This document shows, in pieces, positions 34,134 through 42,691 of a DNA stretch of 64,000 nt. The first letter of the stretch is position 1; the number at the start of each line of letters is the position of its first letter. The notes below the pieces were generated by a model. That model saw nothing but the letters and a program-made list of their open reading frames with translations, had not been told where the DNA came from and made no database searches. The stretch comes from Pseudomonas chlororaphis. GTDB lineage: Bacteria; Pseudomonadota; Gammaproteobacteria; Pseudomonadales; Pseudomonadaceae. A program made the translations under genes and the position numbers. The stretch lies in assembly GCF_003731765.1 (NCBI RefSeq), contig NZ_MOAL01000004.1, positions 2,108,001 through 2,172,000 of the forward strand, written 5' to 3'.

Positions 34134-34937
34134 ATGCTGACTACCGCACAGATCCAACAGGCCGCGGCCCGCCTCGATGGCGCCGAACGCTCCCGGGAAC
34201 AGATCGGCCAACTGTCCCTGGCCTACCCCGACATCAGCGTTGAAGACGCCTACGCCATCCAGCGCTGCTGGGTGGAACAGAAAATCCGCGATGGCCGCAA
34301 GCTGGTGGGGCACAAGATCGGCCTGACCTCCCGGGCCATGCAGGTGTCGTCGAACATCAGCGAACCGGATTTCGGTGCCCTGCTCGACGACATGTTCTTC
34401 GACGAAGGCAGCGACATCCCATTCCACCGTTTTATCGTGCCGCGGGTCGAGGTGGAGCTGGCGTTTATCCTCGGCAAGCCGCTCAAGGGCCCCAACTGCA
34501 CCCTGTTCGACGTGCTGGAAGCCACTGAATGGGTGATCCCGGCCTTGGAAATCATCGACGCGCGCATCCAGCAACTGGACCCGCAGACCCAGGTCACCCG
34601 CAAGGTGTTCGACACCATTTCCGACAACGCCGCCAACGCCGGGGTGGTGATGGGCGGTCGAGCCGTGCGCCCGGGGGACATTGACCTGCGCAAGGTGCCG
34701 GCGGTGCTGTACCGCAACGGTGTGATCGAGGAGTCCGGGGTCTCGGCAGCGGTGCTCAACCACCCGGCCAAGGGCGTGGCCTGGCTGGCCAACAAACTGG
34801 CGGCCTATGACGTCGGCCTGGAGGCCGGGCAGATCATTCTCGGCGGTTCCTTTACCCGCCCGGTGGCGGCCAATCCGGGGGACGTGTTCCACGTCGACTA
34901 CGACCAACTGGGCTCCATCGCCTGCCGTTTTGTCTGA
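34134..34937 (+). CDS. hpaH: 2-oxo-hept-4-ene-1,7-dioate hydratase
   Basis: 267 residues of the FAH/hydratase family (as MhpD), with the metal-site region RVEVELAFILGKPL, GHKIGLTSRAMQV at the N-terminal side and NPGDVFHVDYDQLGSI at the end. It hydrates OHED to 4-hydroxy-2-oxoheptane-1,7-dioate, the substrate of HpaI. It is tightly linked to hpaX upstream and lies 10 bases before hpaI. Confidence 0.93.
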   Translation: MLTTAQIQQAAARLDGAERSREQIGQLSLAYPDISVEDAYAIQRCWVEQKIRDGRKLVGHKIGLTSRAMQVSSNISEPDFGALLDDMFFDEGSDIPFHRFIVPRVEVELAFILGKPLKGPNCTLFDVLEATEWVIPALEIIDARIQQLDPQTQVTRKVFDTISDNAANAGVVMGGRAVRPGDIDLRKVPAVLYRNGVIEESGVSAAVLNHPAKGVAWLANKLAAYDVGLEAGQIILGGSFTRPVAANPGDVFHVDYDQLGSIACRFV

Positions 34938-34947
34938 GGAAACTGCC

Positions 34948-35751
34948 ATGCAGCTGCCGATCAACCGCTTCAAACAACGCCTGCAAGACGCCGAGCCACA
35001 GATCGGCCTGTGGGTCGGCCTGGCCAATGCCTATTGCGCCGAACTCGCGGCCAATGCCGGTTTTGACTGGCTGCTGCTGGACGGCGAACACGCACCGAAT
35101 GACCTGCGCGGCTTGCTCGGCCAGTTGCAGGCGATTGCCCCCTACCCGGTGCACGGCATCATCCGCCCGCCCATTGGCGACACCGCGCTGATCAAGCAAT
35201 TGCTGGACATCGGTGCCCAGACCTTGCTGGTGCCCATGGTCGAAAGCGCCGAGCAGGCCCGGCAACTGGTGCGCGCCATGCGTTATCCACCCGAAGGCAT
35301 TCGCGGGGTGGGCAGTGCCCTGGCCCGGGCGTCGCGCTGGAACAGCGTGCCGGGTTACCTGGACCAGGCCGACGCACAAATGTGCCTGCTGGTGCAGATC
35401 GAAAACCTCGCCGGCCTGGCCAACCTCGACCAGATTGCTGCCGTGGACGGTGTGGACGGGGTGTTTATCGGGCCGGCGGACTTGTCGGCGTCCATGGGCC
35501 ATCGCGGCAACCCCGGGCACCCCGAAGTGGCGGCGGCGATCGAGGACGCCATTCTGCGGATTCGCCGCGCCGGCAAGGCCGCCGGGATCCTTAGCGCTGA
35601 CCAGACCCTGGCACGGCGGGCGATTGAGTTGGGGGCGAATTTCGTTGCGGTTGGGGTCGATACCACGGTGCTGATGAAAGGCCTGCAAACCCTCGCCGGC
35701 CAGTACAAGACCCTGGAGACCCCCAGCACCAGCGGCGGCGGGGTTTATTGA
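34948..35751 (+). CDS. hpaI: 4-hydroxy-2-oxoheptane-1,7-dioate aldolase
   Basis: 267 residues of the class II pyruvate aldolase (HpcH/HpaI) family. Motifs are DWLLLDGEHAPND, LLVPMVESAEQA and GVFIGPADLSASMG, the last with the divalent-metal Asp. It splits the hydroxy-oxo-diacid into pyruvate and succinate semialdehyde, the final step of the pathway. Its ATG follows TGAGGAAACTGCC. It is the last gene of the operon; REP repeats follow. Confidence 0.94.
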   Translation: MQLPINRFKQRLQDAEPQIGLWVGLANAYCAELAANAGFDWLLLDGEHAPNDLRGLLGQLQAIAPYPVHGIIRPPIGDTALIKQLLDIGAQTLLVPMVESAEQARQLVRAMRYPPEGIRGVGSALARASRWNSVPGYLDQADAQMCLLVQIENLAGLANLDQIAAVDGVDGVFIGPADLSASMGHRGNPGHPEVAAAIEDAILRIRRAGKAAGILSADQTLARRAIELGANFVAVGVDTTVLMKGLQTLAGQYKTLETPSTSGGGVY

Positions 35752-35765
35752 CGCCCCCCGTACCT

Positions 35766-35900
35766 TGCAGGAGCCGGCTTGCCGACGATCGCAGTGTCAA
35801 GACAGGCGCAGTGCTTGAGGGCGCTATCGCTGGCAAGCCAGCGCCCACACAGGGTTGATGTTCACCCCGCCCCTGCAGGAGCCCGGCTTGCCGGCGATGG
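35766..35900. repeat. REP cluster between hpaI and the glycerate kinase
   Basis: GCAGGAGCCGGCTTGCCGACG, an inverted copy (CGCTGGCAAGCCAGCGCCCAC) and a further GCAGGAGCCCGGCTTGCCGGCG. The repeats sit between two convergent genes, and the last one abuts the kinase stop codon. Confidence 0.75.
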
Positions 35901-35906
35901 CGGGGT

Positions 35907-37049
35907 TTATCGGGTGCTGCTGGCCAGGCGCCAGACTCGGGCGATGTCGGCGACGCGGGCCCGCAGCAGGCGCGGTGCTTCGCTGCAGGCCTGTTCCAGG
36001 CTCATGGGCCCGGATGCCAGAGCAAACGCTGCGTCCACCCCGTGTTGGTACATCTGCTCGTAGCCGTCGCCCAGGGTGCCGGCCAGCACAATCACCGGTA
36101 CGCCGTGCTGGCGGGCGATGCGGGCGACGCCAAAGGGGGTCTTGCCGCGCAAGGTCTGGGCGTCGAAGCGCCCTTCCCCGGTGATCACCAAATCAGCGCC
36201 AATCACGGCCTGCTCCAACCCCACCAACTCGGCCACCACTTCCACGCCTGGGCGGAACTGCGCCCCGAGGAACGCCTTGGCGGCAAACCCCAGGCCGCCG
36301 GCCGCGCCGCTGCCGGGTTCGTCGCGCACATCCTTGGGCAGGACCTGGGCACACAGGTCGGCAAAATGCCCAAGGGCCTGGTCCAGCGCCCGCACTTGCT
36401 GTGGTGACGCGCCCTTCTGCGGACCGAAAATCGCCGATGCACCGTGGTCGCCGCACAACGGGTTGTTAACGTCGGCGGCGATCTCGAAGCGCACCCGGTC
36501 CAGGCGCGGGTCCAGGCCGTCGAGTTCGATACGGGCCAAGTCCGCCAGGGCCAGGCCGCCCCGGGGCAGGATCCGGCCCTGCGGGTCCAGAAGCTTCAAA
36601 CCCAAAGCCTGCAAGGCTCCGGCGCCGCCGTCGTTGGTGGCGCTGCCACCAATGGCCAGGATGATGCGCTCGGCCCCGGCCTCCAGCGCCGCCAGAATCA
36701 ACTCGCCAGTGCCAAAGGTGCTGCTGACACAGGCATCGCGTTGCCCCAGCGGCACCAACTGCAAGCCGCTGGCCTCGGCCATTTCAATGATTGCCGTACG
36801 GCTCTCCGGCAGCCAGCCCCAACGGGCCTCGACCGGGCTGCCCAAGGGGCCCTGGACCACAGTGCTGCGATGCTCGCCGGCGCAGGCGGCCAGCACCGAC
36901 TCCACCGTACCTTCACCGCCGTCGGCCATCGGGCACTGGAGCAACTGTGCATCCGGCCAGATGTCCGCTAGGCCGAGGGCAATGGCTTGGGCGACGCCTT
37001 CGGCACTCAGGCTGTCCTTGAAGGAGTCGGGGGCGATGATGATTTTCAT
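35907..37049 (-). CDS. Glycerate kinase (GlxK/GarK family)
   Basis: 380 residues with the family start MKIIIAPDSFKDSLSAEGVA, the glycine-rich ILAIGGSATNDGGAGALQAL and LVITGEGRFDAQTLRGKTPFGVA. It phosphorylates D-glycerate (to 2-phosphoglycerate in this family), feeding glyoxylate- or sugar-diacid-derived carbon into lower glycolysis. It forms a locus with the CdaR-type regulator (same strand, upstream) and the divergent MFS permease. The ATG at 37049 has CCGGAGATAGCCC upstream. Confidence 0.9.
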   Translation of the reverse strand: MKIIIAPDSFKDSLSAEGVAQAIALGLADIWPDAQLLQCPMADGGEGTVESVLAACAGEHRSTVVQGPLGSPVEARWGWLPESRTAIIEMAEASGLQLVPLGQRDACVSSTFGTGELILAALEAGAERIILAIGGSATNDGGAGALQALGLKLLDPQGRILPRGGLALADLARIELDGLDPRLDRVRFEIAADVNNPLCGDHGASAIFGPQKGASPQQVRALDQALGHFADLCAQVLPKDVRDEPGSGAAGGLGFAAKAFLGAQFRPGVEVVAELVGLEQAVIGADLVITGEGRFDAQTLRGKTPFGVARIARQHGVPVIVLAGTLGDGYEQMYQHGVDAAFALASGPMSLEQACSEAPRLLRARVADIARVWRLASSTR

Positions 37050-37200
37050 GGGCTATCTCCGGTTCTTATGCCATGCATGCTGCCAGTTGCCATCGAGGCT
37101 GACGCCTGTCGACTGCACAAGTGCGCGACGGCTTTATTGTTCATTGCTACAAGAACCGCGACCAAACCTCGCCTTGGCGTGGCCCGGCCATTCACAAACC

Positions 37201-38322
37201 TCAGTGGGCCTCGCTGCCTTGGGGCAGCAATTGCACGCCCAGATACAGGGCTAGCATGCCATCGAGCCGCAACGGGTCGACGCCGCTCAGCTCAGCAATG
37301 CGCTCCATGCGGTAACGCAGGCTGTTGCGGTGAATGCCCAGGGCGTCGGCACAGGCCTGGCTTTGCCCATCGTGCTCGCACCAACTGCGCAGGGTCGCGA
37401 GCAACTGGCCGTTGCTGTCCTTGGCGATCACCTTGCGCAACGGGCTGAGCAACTCGTCCAAGGCGTCATCATTGCGATGGCGCCAGAGCATCACTGGCAG
37501 GCGATAACGGTTCAGGGTCAGCAAGCGTGAATGGCCCAATACGTCACGACCGTAGGCCAGCAAGTCGCCAACCCGGCGATAGCAGCGGCGCAACCCGGCC
37601 AGGCCGTCAGCCTGCCCGCCAATGGCGATGCGCAGGATGTTCCAGCCCAGGCCGTCGAGCTTCTCCAGCAACCGTGGGTTGTCGACGGTGGTCGCTGCCG
37701 GTCGGCACCACAGCAACGAGGTCTTGGAGGCGCTGACGCACCAGCTGTCCGGATAGCGCGACATCAACCAGCCGCTCAGGGCTTCGGCGGTCTGCCCGGC
37801 GCTGTGTTCCAGGCCCAGTTCGAACAGGTACGGGGTGCGCGGCAACTGCGGCTTGAGGCCCATCTGCTGCGCCTCGTCCACCAGCCGCGGTGAGTCACCG
37901 TCATCGCTGAGCAGCAAGGCCAGCAAGTCGTCGCCACGCTGACGGCGCCATTGTTGTTCGGCCTGCTGATGGCGCTGGCCCACCAGCATCTCGGCGGTCA
38001 TGCGCACCAGTTCGGCGTAGGTGCGCAACTGCTCCGGGTCGCCGGTGATGCCCAGCACGCCGATCAGCCGCTGGTCATGCAGCAACGGCAGGTTGATCCC
38101 CGGCTGCACGCCCTTGAGGTGCTTGGCGGTCTGCACGTCGATCTCCACCACACGACCGTTGGCCAGCACCAGTTGCGCGCCCTCGTGGCGAGTGTTGACG
38201 CGCTCCGGTTCGCCACTGCCGAGGATCAGGCCCTGGCTGTCCATGACGTTGACGTTGTAGGGCAAGATGGCCATCGTCCGGTCGACGATATCCTGGGCCA
38301 GGTCATGATCCAGTTCGAACAT
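37201..38322 (-). CDS. CdaR-family transcriptional regulator (sugar diacid type)
   Basis: 373 residues. The N-terminal sugar-diacid-recognition domain (FELDHDLAQDIVDRTMAILP…, NLPLLHDQRLIGVLGITGDP) is followed by a C-terminal PucR-like helix-turn-helix (CADALGIHRNSLRYRMERIAELSGVDP). CdaR proteins activate glucarate, galactarate and glycerate genes. It is placed between the glycerate kinase and the divergent MFS gene, both likely targets. The ATG at 38322 matches the family N-terminus; the longer frame is rejected. Confidence 0.87.
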   Translation of the reverse strand: MFELDHDLAQDIVDRTMAILPYNVNVMDSQGLILGSGEPERVNTRHEGAQLVLANGRVVEIDVQTAKHLKGVQPGINLPLLHDQRLIGVLGITGDPEQLRTYAELVRMTAEMLVGQRHQQAEQQWRRQRGDDLLALLLSDDGDSPRLVDEAQQMGLKPQLPRTPYLFELGLEHSAGQTAEALSGWLMSRYPDSWCVSASKTSLLWCRPAATTVDNPRLLEKLDGLGWNILRIAIGGQADGLAGLRRCYRRVGDLLAYGRDVLGHSRLLTLNRYRLPVMLWRHRNDDALDELLSPLRKVIAKDSNGQLLATLRSWCEHDGQSQACADALGIHRNSLRYRMERIAELSGVDPLRLDGMLALYLGVQLLPQGSEAH

Positions 38323-38502
38323 AGCAGCGTGATCCTTGAAGGCGGATTCTTGTGAAAAGCCGGAAACTTGGTCGCCAGCACGGACGAAGCGTGCAATCGC
38401 TGTGCGCAAGCACAAAGACAGCCGCCTTGACCTGACCGAGACTCTCAGGGCGGTCAACGTTACCCTTGCACCGCAAAAAATCATAATAAAGAGAGACCCG
38501 CC

Positions 38503-39816
38503 ATGTCACAGAGCGCCGCTGCCGTCCTGGCCACAGCTGACGAAAAGAACACCGTCTACAAGCGCATCACCCTGCGCTTGATCCCCTTCATCTTCATTTG
38601 CTACCTGTTCAACTACCTGGACCGGGTCAACGTTGGCTTCGCCAAGTTGCAAATGCTCGATGCGCTGAAATTCAGTGAAACCGTGTACGGCCTCGGGGCC
38701 GGCATCTTCTTTATCGGTTACGTGCTGTGCGGCGTGCCGAGCAACCTGGCATTGAACAAGTTCGGCCCTCGGCGCTGGATTGCGTTGATGATGATCACCT
38801 GGGGCACCCTGTCCACCTGCCTGCTGTTCGTCACCACACCGACCCAGTTCTACACCCTGCGCCTGTTCACCGGGGCCGCCGAAGCCGGCTTCTTCCCCGG
38901 CGTGGTGCTGTACCTCTCGCAGTGGTTCCCGAGCTTCCGTCGCGGCCGCATCATGGCCCTGTTCATGTCGGCGATCCCGGTGTCCGGCCTGCTCGGCAGC
39001 CCCTTCTCCGGCTGGATCCTCAACCACTTCGCCGCCGGCCAGGGTGGCCTTGCGGGCTGGCAGTGGATGTTCCTGCTGCAGGGCATTCCGACAGTCGTGC
39101 TGGGTGGCCTGGCGTTTTTCCTGCTTAGCGACAGCTTCGCCAACGCCACGTGGCTGACGCCCAAGGAGCGTGCGGTGCTCGAAGCCGACCAGGCCGAAGA
39201 CGCCGCCAACAAGCCCAAGACCACCGGCGACTCCCTGGCCGCGGTGTTCAAGAACCCGGCGATCTGGGCCTTTGGCCTGATCTACTTCTGCATCCAGAGC
39301 GGCGTCTACGCCATCAACTTCTGGTTGCCGTCGATCATCAAGAACCTGGGCTTCAGCGACAACCTGGTGATCGGTTGGCTGAGCGCCATTCCCTACTTGC
39401 TGGCGGCGGTGTTCATGCTGCTGGTGGGCCGTTCCGCCGACCTGCGCAAGGAGCGCCGCTGGCACTTGGTGGTGCCGATGCTGATGGGCGCCGTGGGCTT
39501 GCTGATCGCGGTCAACTTCGCCACCCAGCCGGCCATCGCCATCCTCGGCCTGACCATCGCCACCATGGGCGCCCTCACCGGTCTGCCAATGTTCTGGCCG
39601 GTGCCCACAGCGCTGCTCAGTGCCGGTGCCGCTGCCGGTGGCCTGGCGTTGATCAACTCCATGGGCCAGATGGCCGGTTTTCTCAGCCCGTACATCGTCG
39701 GCTGGGTCAAGGACACCACCGGCTCCACCGATGCCGCCCTGTACCTGTTGGCCGGGGTGATCGTCGCCGGCAGCCTGCTGGCCCTGCGCATGACCCGCAG
39801 CCTGCGTAACCAGTAA
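38503..39816 (+). CDS. MFS transporter, ACS family (glycerate/sugar-diacid type)
   Basis: 437 residues, 12 predicted membrane segments, with FNYLDRVNVGFAKLQML and the family loop FFIGYVLCGVPSNLALNKFGPRRWIA. It belongs to the anion:cation symporters that include GudP/GarP. Its context with a glycerate kinase and a CdaR-like regulator points to import of glycerate or an aldarate. The ATG at 38503 is preceded by GAGAGACCCGCC. Substrate assignment is inference from neighbours. Confidence 0.87.
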   Translation: MSQSAAAVLATADEKNTVYKRITLRLIPFIFICYLFNYLDRVNVGFAKLQMLDALKFSETVYGLGAGIFFIGYVLCGVPSNLALNKFGPRRWIALMMITWGTLSTCLLFVTTPTQFYTLRLFTGAAEAGFFPGVVLYLSQWFPSFRRGRIMALFMSAIPVSGLLGSPFSGWILNHFAAGQGGLAGWQWMFLLQGIPTVVLGGLAFFLLSDSFANATWLTPKERAVLEADQAEDAANKPKTTGDSLAAVFKNPAIWAFGLIYFCIQSGVYAINFWLPSIIKNLGFSDNLVIGWLSAIPYLLAAVFMLLVGRSADLRKERRWHLVVPMLMGAVGLLIAVNFATQPAIAILGLTIATMGALTGLPMFWPVPTALLSAGAAAGGLALINSMGQMAGFLSPYIVGWVKDTTGSTDAALYLLAGVIVAGSLLALRMTRSLRNQ

Positions 39817-40038
39817 GCCCTCCCCCAAGCCCGCGTCGGACTGCCCCGCCGCCGACGCGGCGCCTCGCTCCTGATACCGCCCCTCACTTGTGCATCCAGA
39901 CAGCACGGCCAGCGCCCTCGGGCGTCGCATTTTCCCTTGATTGAGATTGCTCCCGGCCGGGGTTCTGGTATTTGATGTGTGCCCGACGCCTCGTCTGCGA
40001 CGCTGCGGTCGCTTCCTCAACGCACAAGGATTTCGTTC

Positions 40039-41052
40039 ATGAGCCATCGCCTCCTCGGCCATTCCGGCCTCAAGGTCTCCGCCCTGACCCTGGGCACCAT
40101 GATGTTCGGCGAGCAGACCCAAACCGACGACGCCCTGCGCATCATCGACAAGGCCTGGGACCAGGGCATCAACTTTATCGACACCGCCGACGTCTACACA
40201 GGCGGGCGCTCCGAGGAGATCGTCGGTGAAGCCATTGCCCGCCGTCGCCATGACTGGGTGGTGGCGTCCAAGGTCGGCTTCGGCCCGGCCGACGGCGTGC
40301 CCAACCGCGCCGGACTGAGCCGCAAGCATATTTTCAACGCCATCGACGCCAGCCTGACCCGCCTGGGCAGCGACTACCTGGACATCTATTACCTGCACCG
40401 CGAAGACCACAACACGCCACTGGAGGTGAGCATCCGCGCCATCGGCGACCTGCTGCGCCAGGGCAAGATCCGTTACTGGGGGCTGTCTAACTACCGCGGC
40501 TGGCGGATCGCCGAAGCGGTGCGCATCGCTGACCAACTGGGGATCGAGCGCCCGGTGATCAGCCAACCGCTGTACAACATCGTCAACCGCCAGGCCGAGG
40601 CCGAGCAGATCACCGCCGCCCGCGCCTACGGCCTTGGCGTGGTGCCTTACAGCCCGTTGGCCCGGGGCGTGCTCAGTGGCAAGTACGCCCCTGATGTGGC
40701 ACCGGACAGCAGCAGCCGCGCCGGGCGCCAGGACAAGCGCATCCTGGAAACCGAATGGCGGGTCGAATCCCTGCGCATCGCCCAGCAGATCCAGGAGTAC
40801 TGCCAGGGCCGAGGTGTGGGGATCGTGCCCTTCGCCATCGCCTGGGTGCTGAACAATCAGGCGGTCAGTTCGGCCATCGTCGGCCCGCGTACCGAGCAGC
40901 AGTGGGATGCCTACACCGAGGCGTTGAGCGTGCGCATCAGCGCCGAAGACGAAGCCTTTATCGACGCTCTGGTCACCCCCGGTCATGCCTCCACCCCCGG
41001 CTTCAATGACGTCAGTCATTTCGTTTCCGGGCGCACGCCATTCTCGGCCTGA
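40039..41052 (+). CDS. Aldo/keto reductase
   Basis: 337 residues with the TIM-barrel aldo/keto reductase pattern: LGTMMFGEQT, the catalytic Asp and Tyr in INFIDTADVYTGGRSEE, Lys in VVASKVGFG and His in IYYLHREDH. It reduces a carbonyl compound with NADPH; the physiological substrate is unknown. AAGGA at 40026-40030 supports the ATG at 40039. The gene stands alone, with ~220 bases upstream that hold no other feature I can name. Confidence 0.9.
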   Translation: MSHRLLGHSGLKVSALTLGTMMFGEQTQTDDALRIIDKAWDQGINFIDTADVYTGGRSEEIVGEAIARRRHDWVVASKVGFGPADGVPNRAGLSRKHIFNAIDASLTRLGSDYLDIYYLHREDHNTPLEVSIRAIGDLLRQGKIRYWGLSNYRGWRIAEAVRIADQLGIERPVISQPLYNIVNRQAEAEQITAARAYGLGVVPYSPLARGVLSGKYAPDVAPDSSSRAGRQDKRILETEWRVESLRIAQQIQEYCQGRGVGIVPFAIAWVLNNQAVSSAIVGPRTEQQWDAYTEALSVRISAEDEAFIDALVTPGHASTPGFNDVSHFVSGRTPFSA

Positions 41053-41250
41053 GGTCCGCACCTGGCCGCCCAGCGCGGGCGGCCACTGCTCAATCGGCGG
41101 GATTAATCGGCGGTTTTGGCCAAAACGAGAAATTCCTCCACAAAACACCCGGATTCAGCGCAAATTTCTCGCTGTAAACCCTCTATATTCCCCTCGACGT
41201 ACATCCCCCCTATTTCATCAAGCCTGCGGTGCAGGTCACACGAGGACAGC

Positions 41251-42129
41251 GTGTCTAAAGGTATTGTTTTATCGGTTCTGGCGTCGGTGCTGTTTGCCGT
41301 CATGTACTACTACACCTCGCTACTGGCGCCGCTCTCCGGGCTGGAGATCTTTGGCTGGCGGATGCTGCTGACCCTGCCCTGCATGACCCTGTTCATGATC
41401 CTGGCCGGCGAATGGCCGCGAGTGGTCGGCCTGGGCCGACGGGTGCTGGCCACGCCGGCCCTGCTTCTGGCGCTGATGCTGTCCTCGGCCCTGGTGGGCG
41501 CGCAACTCTGGCTGTTTATGTGGGCGCCACTCAACGGCCATAGCCTGGATGTGTCCCTGGGGTATTTCCTCCTGCCGCTGACCATGGTGCTGACCGGGCG
41601 CATTGCCTATGGCGAACGCCTGTCACGGCTGCAGAAAATCGCCACCCTGTTCGCCGGCGTCGGGGTGTTCAATGAGCTGTATCAAATGGGTGGGGTGTCG
41701 TGGCCGACCTTGCTGGTGGTGCTGGGTTACCCGCTGTACTTCGTGCTGCGCAAACGCCTGGGCACCGATCACCTGGGCGGCCTGTGGTTCGACATGGCGC
41801 TGCTGATCCCCGTGGCCCTGTGGTTCGCCCAGGACTTCAACGTACTGGAGCGCAACCCGGGCCTGTACCTGCTGATTCCATTGCTCGGGGTGATCAGCGC
41901 CTCGGCCTTGCTTTGCTACATCATCGCCAGCCGGCTGCTGGCCTTCAGCCTGTTCGGCCTGCTGAGTTACGTTGAACCCGTGCTGTTGCTGGCCGTGGCC
42001 CTGCTGCTGGGGGAAAGCATCGGGCCGGGGGAATGGTTGACCTACGGGCCGATCTGGCTGGCGGTGCTGGTGTTGGTGCTGGAAGGTTTCAGGCACCTGC
42101 TGCGCCAGCGTCGCCGTCGGCACTCATGA
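41251..42129 (+). CDS. rarD: RarD-type EamA permease
   Basis: 292 residues with about ten membrane segments in two EamA-like halves (SKGIVLSVLASVLFAVMYYYTS, WLFMWAPLNGHSLDVSLGYF). The GTG at 41251, with CGAGGA upstream, is the most likely start; the open frame further upstream lacks hydrophobic character. RarD proteins are inner-membrane transporters of uncertain substrate (originally linked to chloramphenicol sensitivity). The stop is 6 bases from that of the convergent hpaR gene, with no terminator between them. Confidence 0.83.
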   Translation: MSKGIVLSVLASVLFAVMYYYTSLLAPLSGLEIFGWRMLLTLPCMTLFMILAGEWPRVVGLGRRVLATPALLLALMLSSALVGAQLWLFMWAPLNGHSLDVSLGYFLLPLTMVLTGRIAYGERLSRLQKIATLFAGVGVFNELYQMGGVSWPTLLVVLGYPLYFVLRKRLGTDHLGGLWFDMALLIPVALWFAQDFNVLERNPGLYLLIPLLGVISASALLCYIIASRLLAFSLFGLLSYVEPVLLLAVALLLGESIGPGEWLTYGPIWLAVLVLVLEGFRHLLRQRRRRHS

Positions 42130-42135
42130 GCCACC

Positions 42136-42558
42136 TCAGGGCTTGATCTGTTTCAGCTCGTTGAGCAGGCCCAGCAAGGCCTGGAGCTTTTCTTCCCCGA
42201 ACTGCTGCTGGATCTTCTGGTAGTTGATTTCCATGTCGCCGCTCATGGACTCGAAACAGGCTTCGCCACGCTCGGTCAGGGTGATAAACAGACGGCGCTG
42301 GTCTTCCGGGGATTTGCGCCGGCTGACGTATTCATCACGCTCCAGCCGGGTCAGCACACCGGTCATGCTGGGCGGCAGGATGCAGGCCATCTTCGCCAGT
42401 TGATGGCTTTCCAGCTCGCCGTTCTGGCGCAGGATACGAATCACCCGCCACTGCTGTTCGGTGAGGTCGTGCTGGTTCAAAGAGGGGCGAAAAAAAGCCA
42501 TGGCGGCTTCACGGGCCTGGAGCAAGGTCAGGGTCAGCGAGGGTCTGGGTGTCTTCAT
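42136..42558 (-). CDS. hpaR: Homoprotocatechuate operon repressor HpaR (MarR family)
   Basis: 140 residues. The winged-helix segment LTEQQWRVIRILRQNGELESHQLAKMACILPPSMTGVLTRLERDEYVSRR is characteristic of HpaR/HpcR: the second half matches the recognition helix and the wing follows at KSPEDQRRLFITLTERG. HpaR represses the meta-cleavage operon until 4-HPA or homoprotocatechuate binds. It is 7 kb from the hpa genes and next to hppD. Its upstream region carries a word found in the hpa control region. Confidence 0.9.
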   Translation of the reverse strand: MKTPRPSLTLTLLQAREAAMAFFRPSLNQHDLTEQQWRVIRILRQNGELESHQLAKMACILPPSMTGVLTRLERDEYVSRRKSPEDQRRLFITLTERGEACFESMSGDMEINYQKIQQQFGEEKLQALLGLLNELKQIKP

Positions 42559-42601
42559 CGAGGGCCGTCGGTCAGGGGGTCGGGTAGGCAGGCGAGAAAC
42601 A

Positions 42602-42611
42602 TTAACACATT
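42602..42611 (-). promoter_or_regulatory. HpaR operator-like word upstream of hpaR
   Basis: TTAACACATT, 44-53 bases before the hpaR ATG, is identical to 28325-28334 in the hpaA-hpaG1 region. The surrounding CATTAACACATTCA is close to the half-site pattern seen there. It suggests autoregulation. Confidence 0.5.
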
Positions 42612-42631
42612 CACTATCGGCAACCGACAGG

Positions 42632-42670
42632 CAAAATAAAGCCCGACCCGGCACACGCCGAATCGGGCTC
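42632..42670 (-). terminator. Rho-independent terminator of hppD
   Basis: On the minus strand AGCCCGA…TCGGGCT (arms at 42663-42669 and 42640-42646, with an inner GGC/GCC pair) is followed by TTATTTTG. It ends the hppD transcript before the hpaR promoter. Confidence 0.85.
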
Positions 42671-42691
42671 TGTTATCAATGCGGCCTGGCC

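Noticed and set aside
38506..41148. 880-codon minus-strand frame across the MFS and aldo/keto reductase genes
   Set aside because: It covers two well-supported plus-strand genes and has a composition typical of antisense frames in high-GC DNA.
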